Shown piece after piece: positions 1-5,271 of a stretch of DNA of 8,991 nt (positions are counted from its first letter, which is position 1; every line of letters begins with the position of its first letter). A model generated the notes under the pieces. That model made no database searches and was not told the origin of the DNA. It saw only the letters and a list, made by a program, of their open reading frames with translations. Both the position numbers and the translations under genes were made by a program. This stretch comes from an uncultured Pseudomonadota bacterium (GTDB taxonomy: Bacteria; Pseudomonadota; Alphaproteobacteria; RF32; CAG-239). The DNA is taken from assembly GCA_902796625.1 (NCBI GenBank), contig CADBPX010000066.1, positions 1 to 8,991 of the forward strand. The letters run 5' to 3'.

Positions 1-1248
1 ACAAAGTATGGTAATGAAAATTGTTGGCAATGCCAATGTAAGGATGGTTATGAATCTGACGGACCAGGAAATTGTAAGTGTCCTGATAGCCATCCGTATA
101 CATCTAATCCGGATGAAAATCAATATAATTGTCAACCGCATCCTAAGGCTAAAGGTTGTTACCAATGTGCGAGAAAAGTAGAGGATGAATGCACCTATGA
201 ATATCGGTATGCTCAGGCAGATGATTTGCAGCCGGTAAATTCACAAGGAAATGTTACTGGTTCTCCGCAGAACGTTATTGGTCAAGTTCTATATAATTAT
301 AATCGTTTATATACATTGCATAATAATGGTGATGTTTATGTAGATGGAGCTACACCGATAAAGAGAATTTTCAACAGAATTGACATCAACTCATCATCTT
401 GTAAGCGTACGGTTGATTTGTATGGAAATGGGACACAACGAGAAGTAACTTTTTATGAAAAAGTTTGTGCCGGAGAACCGGAAGCTGTATGTGTCGCTAG
501 AGGAAGCAACTATAAATTCGTTTCCAATAATTGTATCAGTGCTGAGTATGATAATAATATTTATTCCGATGTAGAGGCAAATGCCAGTGAGTGGGGAGAT
601 TGTGTTAAAGAATGCAAGAATGGTTATAACACAAGAGAAGAATGTGAGACACATATAACCAACTCAGATAATCAGGTTTGTGAACTGGCTGACGGCTGTT
701 ACAGCATTGTTAATGGTTCTCCAACCAAAGCTACAGTGAAGTATGTAGATAATGAAGGAGCGTATAATGATGTCGGCGGCGAGTTCTGTCGTTTTGGAAG
801 TATTTACATTAATGGTTCTCCATTTGGTTGTAGTTATGCTATATATATGAAAATTTATAAAGATGGTGGGTCAACATTGGTTGCAGATCTGTCTCGTACC
901 GAAGAACAAATTGCGCCGGGAACCTATACTGTTTGTGCATACAGAGATTACAACCCTCATGGTTGGAATAATAATATTAATGTGTGTATGACAGGAGGTC
1001 TTAACGTTCCTAAGGTAGGCGTACATTTTGATGGATCAACCAAATATCACTGTGCCTCAGATAGTGTTGATTCAAGCTGCAGTTTCAAAGATTTAACATC
1101 CCAATCAAATGGTGTAAATATTGGATATGGTTGTTTTCAACAAGAATTCGTGGCAGGTAAGTCATATGTATTGTCGATGCGCGCAAATGTTATAAACGCA
1201 AGTTACGCGAATTTGCAGTGTAATGAAATAAATGGAGGATACTACTAA
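1..1248 (+). CDS. Cys-rich, probably exported surface protein (5'-truncated, 3' part)
   Basis: The reading frame is open from base 1 to a TAA at 1246-1248, so the gene starts outside the window; a TTG at 226 only looks like a start. The 415 visible residues contain 26 cysteines, about 6%, with many Asn, Gly, Tyr and Asp and few hydrophobic stretches, which fits a disulfide-bonded protein outside the cytoplasm. The first 75 codons are EGF-like in texture, with CWQCQCKDGYES and NCKCPD. A second CKNGYN motif followed by EEC lies near 612-645. The last 160 residues or so look like a beta-rich, immunoglobulin-like domain containing IAPGTYTVCAYRDY (about 910-951). No membrane anchor or sorting signal is visible at the C-terminus. 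I do not recognise a family or function; an adhesin or cell-surface protein is a guess. It ends 35 bp before a strong terminator, so it is the last gene of its transcript. Confidence 0.75.
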   Translation, partial: TKYGNENCWQCQCKDGYESDGPGNCKCPDSHPYTSNPDENQYNCQPHPKAKGCYQCARKVEDECTYEYRYAQADDLQPVNSQGNVTGSPQNVIGQVLYNYNRLYTLHNNGDVYVDGATPIKRIFNRIDINSSSCKRTVDLYGNGTQREVTFYEKVCAGEPEAVCVARGSNYKFVSNNCISAEYDNNIYSDVEANASEWGDCVKECKNGYNTREECETHITNSDNQVCELADGCYSIVNGSPTKATVKYVDNEGAYNDVGGEFCRFGSIYINGSPFGCSYAIYMKIYKDGGSTLVADLSRTEEQIAPGTYTVCAYRDYNPHGWNNNINVCMTGGLNVPKVGVHFDGSTKYHCASDSVDSSCSFKDLTSQSNGVNIGYGCFQQEFVAGKSYVLSMRANVINASYANLQCNEINGGYY

Positions 1249-1282
1249 AAATATAACAGTTGCATGATGCATTGATGTTTGT

Positions 1283-1316
1283 AAAGAGCCGCCGGTATTA
1301 CGCGGCTCTTTTTTTT
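1283..1316 (+). terminator. Rho-independent terminator of the Cys-rich protein gene
   Basis: A perfect 10-bp stem pairs AAAGAGCCGC (1283-1292) with GCGGCTCTTT (1302-1311) around a 9-nt loop. Eight consecutive T residues (1309-1316) finish the structure. It lies 35 bp after the stop codon on the same strand, so it should end transcription of the upstream gene before the repeat array. Confidence 0.9.
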
Positions 1317-1324
1317 GATTTTAA

Positions 1325-1369
1325 TGTCCCCCCTCCGAGTGCCATTGGGCACGAGGTCAAGGGGGCTAC
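1325..1369 (-). repeat. Palindromic element 1 (long-stem type)
   Basis: Seen on the plus strand, TGTC (1325-1328) is followed by outer arm CCCCCT (1329-1334), inner arm CCGAGTGCC (1335-1343), loop ATTG, GGCACGAGG (1348-1356), TCA, the outer complement AGGGGG (1360-1365) and CTAC. The inner stem has two central mismatches. Read on the minus strand, it starts with a GTAG foot. It is 44 of 45 bases alike in plan to element 4 and differs from it by a compensated outer base pair. Confidence 0.8.
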
Positions 1370-1391
1370 CGCTTCTTTTTTTAAAGGATTC

Positions 1392-1432
1392 GAAGATCGC
1401 TGGACGATTGCTAACGCAATCGAGCGATGACA
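1392..1432 (+). repeat. Palindromic element 2 (short-stem type)
   Basis: GAAG foot (1392-1395), outer arm ATCGCT (1396-1401), GGA, inner arm CGATTGC (1405-1411), loop TAAC, GCAATCG (1416-1422), outer complement AGCGAT (1423-1428), GACA. Both stems pair perfectly, although their sequences differ from those of element 3. Confidence 0.8.
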
Positions 1433-1445
1433 ATTAAATGAAAAG

Positions 1446-1525
1446 TTTAAAGGATTCGAAGATGCCTTGACGTTTTCTGGCGAAAACGAGGCATGACAGT
1501 TATTTTTTTGTGCCTTCGGCCTCAG
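1446..1525 (+). repeat. 80-bp direct repeat, first copy, containing palindromic element 3
   Basis: This 80-bp stretch recurs at 1608-1687 with four mismatches. It contains element 3 (1458-1498): GAAG foot, outer arm ATGCCT (1462-1467), TGA, inner arm CGTTTTC (1471-1477), loop TGGC, GAAAACG (1482-1488), outer complement AGGCAT (1489-1494), GACA. All arms pair. A T-run (1503-1509) follows the hairpin, so it could also act as a weak terminator or mRNA stabiliser. Unlike elements 2 and 5 it has no inverted partner upstream, only the end of the linker. Confidence 0.85.
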
Positions 1526-1552
1526 CGAGCGATGACTTTTATTAGTTTATAT

Positions 1553-1597
1553 TGTCACCCCTCCGAGTGCCATTGGGCACAAGGTCAAGGGGTCTAC
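1553..1597 (-). repeat. Palindromic element 4 (long-stem type)
   Basis: This is the second copy of element 1, offset by 228 bp. TGTC (1553-1556), outer arm ACCCCT (1557-1562), inner arm CCGAGTGCC, loop ATTG, GGCACAAGG (1576-1584), TCA, AGGGGT (1588-1593), CTAC. The outermost pair is A-T here and C-G in element 1, so both sides changed together. Confidence 0.8.
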
Positions 1598-1607
1598 CGC
1601 TTTATTT

Positions 1608-1687
1608 TTTAAAGCATTCGAAGATGCCTTGACGTTTTCTGGCGAAAACGAGCGATGACCGTTATTTTTTTGTGCCTTCGGCCTCAG
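1608..1687 (+). repeat. 80-bp direct repeat, second copy, containing palindromic element 5 with mismatched outer arms
   Basis: This is the second copy of 1446-1525. Element 5 (1620-1660) has the left outer arm of element 3 (ATGCCT, 1624-1629) but the right outer arm of element 2 (AGCGAT, 1651-1656), which leaves two central mismatches in the outer stem. The inner stem CGTTTTC/GAAAACG is intact. The unit looks like a recombinant of the two types. Its final GACC differs from the GACA of the others. Confidence 0.8.
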
Positions 1688-1697
1688 TGAGGAATGA

Positions 1698-1922
1698 TAG
1701 TTATAAAAAAAGAGTGCAAGCGAGCGATGACAGTTATAAAAAACACGCGCCTTAAGGAATAATATCTGTATATAAATAAGAAAAATATAATTTTCTTTAA
1801 CGTAACACACTGTAATATATAAATAATATTTAAAATGTTTCACGTGAAACAATAATAAATAACTTATCAAAATAGAGGTAAGCAAAAAGAGGGGTTTGAG
1901 GAATAAATAAAGGGTATAAAAA
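1698..1922. other. AT-rich gene-free stretch around a parS site
   Basis: After the repeat array come a stray repeat end (1720-1732) and AT-rich DNA with a parS palindrome at 1836-1851. I see no convincing ORF, tRNA or promoter. No DnaA box matching TTATNCACA was found by eye on either strand. A long minus-strand frame across 1547-1885 is repeat and parS sequence read through, without gene-like composition. Confidence 0.6.
1836..1851. promoter_or_regulatory. parS: Chromosomal parS centromere site (ParB binding site)
   Basis: The sequence TGTTTCACGTGAAACA is a perfect 16-bp palindrome. It is identical to the parS consensus known from Bacillus and Caulobacter and conserved across most bacterial phyla. 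ParB (Spo0J) binds it, spreads along the DNA and recruits ParA and SMC for chromosome segregation. parS sites cluster near the replication origin, so this window probably lies in the origin-proximal part of a chromosome. parA and parB are not in the window. It is intergenic, between the repeat array and the small exported protein gene. Confidence 0.9.
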
Positions 1923-1953
1923 TAATATCCCTTTGTTTTATCAAGGGATATTA
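1918..1953 (-). terminator. Rho-independent terminator of the small exported protein gene
   Basis: An 11-bp perfect stem pairs 1923-1933 with 1943-1953 (TAATATCCCTT and its complement) around a 9-nt loop. On the minus strand it is followed by five T residues (complement of 1918-1922). It lies 30 bp after the minus-strand stop. The stem is AT-rich, so strength is moderate. On the plus strand no T-run follows, which supports minus-strand use. Confidence 0.7.
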
Positions 1954-1983
1954 AAATATATAATATTATATATAATGACGGTA

Positions 1984-2232
1984 TTAACTGTTTGAGTGAT
2001 TTTTCAGCTCTTTCTTAAGCTGCTTTTTTTGCATTTTTACCGACTTTTCGGTTTTTTCTATGCAACTCTCAATGCTGTGATTTTTGTTGTTTAAGCATTC
2101 CTGTAAATCAGCACGGGCTTGGTTGTCTATTTTTTGATATTCCGGCGATTTGCGATAGTGATTGCCGGCTTGAACCGTGGCCGCTAAAATCAAACCACCG
2201 AACAACGTACACATAAACATAAATTTTTTCAT
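1984..2232 (-). CDS. Small exported protein with signal peptide, function unknown
   Basis: The 82-residue product starts with a classical Sec signal peptide: MKK, a hydrophobic core (residues 4-20) and a likely signal peptidase I site after VQA (residue 22). The mature part of about 60 residues is highly charged and probably helical, rich in Lys, Gln, Asn and Glu, with a Lys-rich tail. It has two cysteines, C46 and C57, spaced C-x10-C, which could form one disulfide in the periplasm. C8 lies inside the signal peptide and is not in a lipobox. The start is supported by a GAGGAG Shine-Dalgarno sequence (complement of 2239-2244) six bases from the ATG, and the gene has its own terminator. It is transcribed away from the mutT-like gene. 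I do not recognise a family; the signal peptide, ribosome site and terminator make it a real gene. Confidence 0.8.
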   Translation of the reverse strand: MKKFMFMCTLFGGLILAATVQAGNHYRKSPEYQKIDNQARADLQECLNNKNHSIESCIEKTEKSVKMQKKQLKKELKNHSNS

Positions 2233-2330
2233 ATCTGTCTCCTCGAATTTTGTTAACGCTATGGAGATAATTATTGCAATGAAAATGGCAATATGCTATC
2301 AAGTTTATAGAAAAATGATTAGGAGAAAAT
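2233..2330. promoter_or_regulatory. Divergent intergenic region driving the small exported protein and mutT
   Basis: This 98-bp gap separates two outward-facing genes, so promoters for both should lie here. On the plus strand, TTGCAA (2274-2279) and TATCAA (2297-2302) with 17-bp spacing are a weak promoter candidate. No good minus-strand pair stands out. The ribosome sites are clear: AGGAG (2321-2325) for mutT and the complement of 2239-2244 for the minus-strand gene. Confidence 0.35.
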
Positions 2331-2750
2331 ATGGCCGAGCCTAAAAAAAATAACAATAAACCCATTAAGCATGTGGCCGCCGGATTGATTATGTGCGACG
2401 GATTACTGCTGATTGCCCAAAGAAAACATGGTAAGGACTTGGAATATAAGTGGGAGTTCCCCGGCGGAAAACTGGAAGAAGGAGAAACCTTGGAACAATG
2501 TTTGGCGCGTGAGCTGATGGAAGAAATGCAGCTCAAAATTTATGTGCGCGAACATTTTATTACGACCGAATATGAATACGATTTTGCCAAAATTATTTTG
2601 CATACTTATTGGGCAACCTGTAAAAGCAAGGATATTCAAGTTGTGTGTGAACATGAGCAATATAAATGGATTGATCCGAAGGATTTGCCAATGTATGATT
2701 TTGCACCGGCCGATAAAGATATTATTCAGGCAATTATGGGATTGCTGTAA
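2331..2750 (+). CDS. mutT: MutT-type Nudix hydrolase, probable 8-oxo-dGTP diphosphatase
   Basis: The 139-residue cytoplasmic protein has the size and layout of MutT, which hydrolyses 8-oxo-dGTP to the monophosphate and so prevents A-to-C transversions. The Nudix box spans residues 46-68, from GGKLEEGE through RELMEE. The metal-binding glutamates of REXXEE (E61, E64, E65) are present, and WEFPGGK (41-47) precedes the box as in E. coli MutT. The usual glycine near the end of the box is Gln67, an odd change outside the catalytic acids. The C-terminal YKWIDPKDLPMYDFAPAD (about 112-129) matches the MutT segment that ends near the base-binding pocket. The ATG follows AGGAG with five bases between. 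It lies 48 bp before atpD with no terminator, so read-through into the ATPase operon is possible. Other Nudix substrates cannot be excluded. Confidence 0.85.
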   Translation: MAEPKKNNNKPIKHVAAGLIMCDGLLLIAQRKHGKDLEYKWEFPGGKLEEGETLEQCLARELMEEMQLKIYVREHFITTEYEYDFAKIILHTYWATCKSKDIQVVCEHEQYKWIDPKDLPMYDFAPADKDIIQAIMGLL

Positions 2751-2798
2751 ATTGATGATTATATAAAATAAAAAATGTAGCAGGGTAGTCGAAAAAAA

Positions 2799-4223
2799 AT
2801 GGCAGAAAAGAAAAATATAGGATATATTACGGCAATTAACGGCGGAGTTGTGGAAGTTGAATTTCCGGATAAACTGCCGCATATTTATAATGAGCTGAAA
2901 ATCGGCAAGTTGGTCGCCGAGGTGCAGGGATTTATTGATGATAAAACCGTGCGGGCTTTGGCTTTGGGGCCGACTTCCGGATTAATGAGACATATGGAAG
3001 TCGTGGATAGCGGACATCAAATTGAAGTGCCGGTCGGGCCTAAGGTTTTGGGACGGATGTTTAATGTGTTCGGCGAAACAATCGATAAAGGACGTAAAAT
3101 CGGCGAAGTCAGTAAAATGCCAATACACGCCGATCCGGTGCCGCTTAATCAACGGTTTTCGCAAGCCGATATTTTTATTTCCGGGATTAAGGCTATCGAT
3201 TTGTTGGCACCAATGGAACGAGGCGGTAAAGCCGGTTTGTTCGGGGGAGCCGGCGTGGGGAAAACCGTGCTGATTACCGAACTGATTAATAATATGGTCG
3301 GAAGATATGACGGGGCAAGCATCTTCTGTGGCGTCGGTGAGCGTTCGCGTGAAGGAGAACAGTTGCATCGCGAAATGAAAGAAGCCGGAGTTTTGGATAA
3401 AACGGTTATGGTTTTCGGACAAATGAACGAAGCACCAGGAGTGCGTTTTGAAGCTCCGCTGACCGCATTGACCATGGCCGAATATTTTCGCGATACGGAA
3501 AAAAAAGATGTGTTGTTGCTAATCGATAATATTTTCCGCTTTATTCAGGCCGGTTCAGAAGTTTCAGTGTTATTGGGACAAATGCCGTCACGAGTAGGGT
3601 ATCAGCCGACACTGGGTACCGATATCGCTGATTTGGAAGAAAGAATATCTTCAACTAAAGATGCCGCAATAACTTCAATTCAGGCAGTTTATGTGCCGGC
3701 CGATGATTTTACCGATCCATCGGCAGTGCATACGTTTGCGCATCTATCTTCCAGTATCGTTTTATCGCGGGCAAGAGCCGCTCAGGGATTTTATCCGGCA
3801 GTCGATCCGTTGGCATCTTCATCAAATATGCTGACACCGCAAATTGTCGGTGAACGGCATTATCAGGTGGCTGTGGCTGTGCGTAAGTATCTGGCCGAAT
3901 ATGAAGATTTGAAAGATATTATCGCTATGCTCGGCTTTGATGAACTTCCCGAACATGACCAAAAAACCGTTATGAAAGCACGTAAGTTGGAAAGATTTCT
4001 AACTCAACCGTTTTATACAACCTATCAATTTACCGGAATGGAAGGACGTTCGGTGGATTTGGAAAAAACTATCGACGGATGTGAGAGAATTTTAAGCGGA
4101 GAGTTTGACGAGTATGCCGAAAATGACTTCTTTATGGTCGGTGATGTCGATGAGGTGGTGCAAAAAGTTAAAGAAAAGGCCAAAAATGAAGACACAGATA
4201 AAGCTGTAAAGGAGGCTTCATGA
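2799..4223 (+). CDS. atpD: N-type ATPase, F1 beta subunit (catalytic)
   Basis: This is the catalytic subunit, three per F1 head, that makes or hydrolyses ATP; 474 residues is normal. The beta-barrel domain covers residues 1-75 or so. The nucleotide domain has Walker A GGAGVGKT (149-156, K155 and T156), catalytic E181 in GERSREG and Walker B LLLIDN (239-244, D243). The lever segment reads DELPEHD (381-387) instead of the classical DELSEED. Stretches such as SEVSVLLGQMPSRVGYQPTL (253-272) with a following LEERI, and GRSVDLEKTIDGCERIL, are of N-ATPase rather than housekeeping F-ATPase type. It is the first gene of the operon, as usual for N-ATPases. The Shine-Dalgarno sequence is poor: AGGGT at 2782-2786, 12 bases before the ATG. 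Its stop overlaps the atpC start. Confidence 0.96.
   Translation: MAEKKNIGYITAINGGVVEVEFPDKLPHIYNELKIGKLVAEVQGFIDDKTVRALALGPTSGLMRHMEVVDSGHQIEVPVGPKVLGRMFNVFGETIDKGRKIGEVSKMPIHADPVPLNQRFSQADIFISGIKAIDLLAPMERGGKAGLFGGAGVGKTVLITELINNMVGRYDGASIFCGVGERSREGEQLHREMKEAGVLDKTVMVFGQMNEAPGVRFEAPLTALTMAEYFRDTEKKDVLLLIDNIFRFIQAGSEVSVLLGQMPSRVGYQPTLGTDIADLEERISSTKDAAITSIQAVYVPADDFTDPSAVHTFAHLSSSIVLSRARAAQGFYPAVDPLASSSNMLTPQIVGERHYQVAVAVRKYLAEYEDLKDIIAMLGFDELPEHDQKTVMKARKLERFLTQPFYTTYQFTGMEGRSVDLEKTIDGCERILSGEFDEYAENDFFMVGDVDEVVQKVKEKAKNEDTDKAVKEAS
4209..4215 (+). promoter_or_regulatory. Ribosome binding site of atpC within the end of atpD
   Basis: AAGGAGG lies four bases before the ATG at 4220 and seven before a second in-frame ATG at 4223. 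The spacing favours the second ATG, which would give a protein one residue shorter (starting MNLQVY). Confidence 0.7.
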
Positions 4224-4624
4224 TGAACCTGCAAGTTTATTCACCACTTGAAAAAGTTTTGCAAACCGATATTCAAAAGGTTGTTTTTGAAACGCTTAAA
4301 GGATATCAAACTTTGCTACCTAAACATGTGGACTATGTAGCCGCTCTTAATGCCGGAATTATCAGCTATGTTACAACAGACGGTGAAGAAGGATATTTGG
4401 CTTGTCATGAGGGAGTCGTGGTTAAAAAAGCCCAACAAGTTACTATCAGTGCTCAGGGGGTTCTTTGGGCCGATACCTTGGACGAACTGCAAGAAAATAT
4501 TGCCGTTTCTTATAAGGAAAATGAGGAACAACGTAAGGAACTGAATTTGGCTATGGCTCGTTTGGAACTGGGGTTAATGCGCGGTTTTCAACGTTTGCAA
4601 AGGAACGATAATGGCACCAATTAA
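4220..4624 (+). CDS. atpC: N-type ATPase, F1 epsilon subunit
   Basis: Epsilon belongs to the central stalk; with gamma it couples the c-ring to the F1 head, and in many species its C-terminal helices restrain ATP hydrolysis. The 134 residues show the expected N-terminal beta-sandwich (to about residue 85), with TLLPKHVDYVAALNAGI (31-47) matching the family's LLPGHAP-like signature. A charged helical C-terminal part follows (about 86-127). The gene follows atpD directly, a hallmark of N-ATPase operons; in standard F-ATPase operons it comes last, after beta. The start overlaps the atpD stop by ATGA, and its end overlaps atpQ by 14 bp, which suggests translational coupling. ATG 4220 or 4223 may be used. 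Confidence 0.92.
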   Translation: MMNLQVYSPLEKVLQTDIQKVVFETLKGYQTLLPKHVDYVAALNAGIISYVTTDGEEGYLACHEGVVVKKAQQVTISAQGVLWADTLDELQENIAVSYKENEEQRKELNLAMARLELGLMRGFQRLQRNDNGTN

Positions 4625-4940
4625 CGATTTGCATGATGAAAAAATCCGTGATCAGCTACAGCATAAGGCTGAGTTAATTAAACGTCGTAATGAAAGGCGC
4701 TGGACGGCAAATTTCGGTATGATCGCTTCACTCGGCGGGGTGATTATTGCACCGATATTATTGGGACTGGTCGGGGGAGGATATTTGGACGAAGTTGCGC
4801 CGCAACGCTTTTCATGGCGATTATCCGGACTGTTTCTGGGATTTTTATGGGGATTGCTTAATGCCTATTTTTGGATTAGGCTGGAAGATAGTAAAATTGC
4901 CAAACTAGATGTTAGGGAAAGGGAAAAAGACAATGAATGA
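4611..4940 (+). CDS. atpQ: N-type ATPase accessory membrane protein AtpQ (AtpI-like)
   Basis: The 109-residue protein has a charged, basic N-terminal segment (about 1-34), two hydrophobic helices (about 37-57 and 71-89) and a charged tail. This is the layout of the AtpI/ATPase gene 1 family, whose members help assemble the c-ring or carry Mg2+ in some proposals. The helices are Gly-rich (LLGLVGGGYLDE after the first; LSGLFLGFLWGLLNAYFW in the second), as is usual in this family. Position between epsilon and the AtpR gene identifies it as AtpQ of an N-ATPase. The start overlaps the end of atpC by 14 bp, with AAGGA six bases before the ATG. It probably acts in the inner membrane during assembly; that role is inferred from AtpI relatives. 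Confidence 0.87.
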   Translation: MAPINDLHDEKIRDQLQHKAELIKRRNERRWTANFGMIASLGGVIIAPILLGLVGGGYLDEVAPQRFSWRLSGLFLGFLWGLLNAYFWIRLEDSKIAKLDVREREKDNE

Positions 4941-5271
4941 AATGTGGCTTTTAACTTGGAAGGACGTTGAACTTTGGCGTTGGCTGCTGGCTTTTGTCAG
5001 CGGTGTCGGCGTGGGTATGATTTATTTTGAAAGTCTAAAGTGGAGTATTAGTAAATTAGGTAATTGTAAACACCGAATATCGCTTTTTGCCGGAGTGGCT
5101 TTGTGTCGGATTTTGCTGTTTTTAGGAGTAATGGTCTTAATCGCTAATCATAATATTGCCGTGGTAATTGTTTATGTTGTCAGCTTTTTTATTACCAAAA
5201 TGATTTTTATTACTCTGACCAAAAAGGCCTTCGATGATGACTTGCATAAACGGAGCGACGATAAATGCTAA
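4933..5271 (+). CDS. atpR: N-type ATPase membrane protein AtpR
   Basis: AtpR occurs only in N-ATPase operons. The 112-residue product has three membrane helices (about 16-37, 50-71 and 74-96). A buried arginine lies in the second (R59, in ALCRILLF) and a lysine in the third (K89, in FITKMIF). Charged residues of this kind in AtpR have been proposed to interact with the c-ring glutamates, but the function is not established. I chose ATG 4933 over an upstream TTG at 4909: it gives the family-like start MNEMWLLTW, overlaps the atpQ stop by only 8 bp, and has GGGAAAGGG-type purine sequence upstream. Its stop overlaps the atpB start by 7 bp. Confidence 0.87.
   Translation: MNEMWLLTWKDVELWRWLLAFVSGVGVGMIYFESLKWSISKLGNCKHRISLFAGVALCRILLFLGVMVLIANHNIAVVIVYVVSFFITKMIFITLTKKAFDDDLHKRSDDKC

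Larger units (their letters stand above)
1325..1697. repeat. Array of five related palindromic elements, REP/BIME-like
   Basis: Five elements share one plan: a GTAG or GAAG foot, a 6-nt outer arm, TGA or GGA, an inner arm, a 4-nt loop, the inner arm complement, the outer arm complement, then GAC(A/C). Three read on the plus strand (1392-1432, 1458-1498, 1620-1660) and two on the minus strand (1325-1369, 1553-1597). Two head-to-head pairs (1325-1432 and 1553-1660) have identical 22-bp linkers in length and lie 228 bp apart. The tail at 1499-1525 recurs without change at 1661-1687. A stray right end recurs at 1720-1732. The plan and the paired inverted arrangement match REP sequences and BIMEs, which are moved by RAYT transposases; that assignment is inferred by analogy. 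The array sits between convergent genes, a usual place for REPs. No gene lies within it. Confidence 0.85.

Noticed and set aside
226..228. TTG at 226 as the start of the Cys-rich protein
   Set aside because: The same frame stays open to base 1 with the same Cys-rich composition, and no Shine-Dalgarno sequence precedes the TTG.
1261..1271. Short palindrome TGCATGATGCA after the Cys-rich gene
   Set aside because: Only five bases pair around one base; too short to support a regulatory call beside the strong terminator that follows.
1245..1433. 62-codon minus-strand open frame
   Set aside because: It covers the terminator and the first repeat pair; the similarity to the other minus-strand frame comes only from the DNA repeat.
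1325..1740. CRISPR array
   Set aside because: The units are palindromic, occur in both orientations, are irregularly spaced and lack spacers of uniform size; no cas gene is present.
1547..1885. 112-codon minus-strand open frame
   Set aside because: It is a read-through of the palindromic repeats and the parS site, with low-complexity AT-rich sequence at its start and no ribosome site.
1741..1983. Replication origin (oriC) in the AT-rich stretch with parS
   Set aside because: No DnaA boxes were found by eye and no dnaA or parAB gene is adjacent. parS alone shows only a likely origin-proximal location.
2742..2767. Promoter for atpD (TTGCTG and TATAAA)
   Set aside because: The spacing of 14 bp is too short and the first box overlaps the end of mutT; I cannot support it.
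4909..4911. TTG at 4909 as the atpR start
   Set aside because: It would add a lysine-rich octapeptide and deepen the overlap with atpQ; ATG 4933 gives the usual start.
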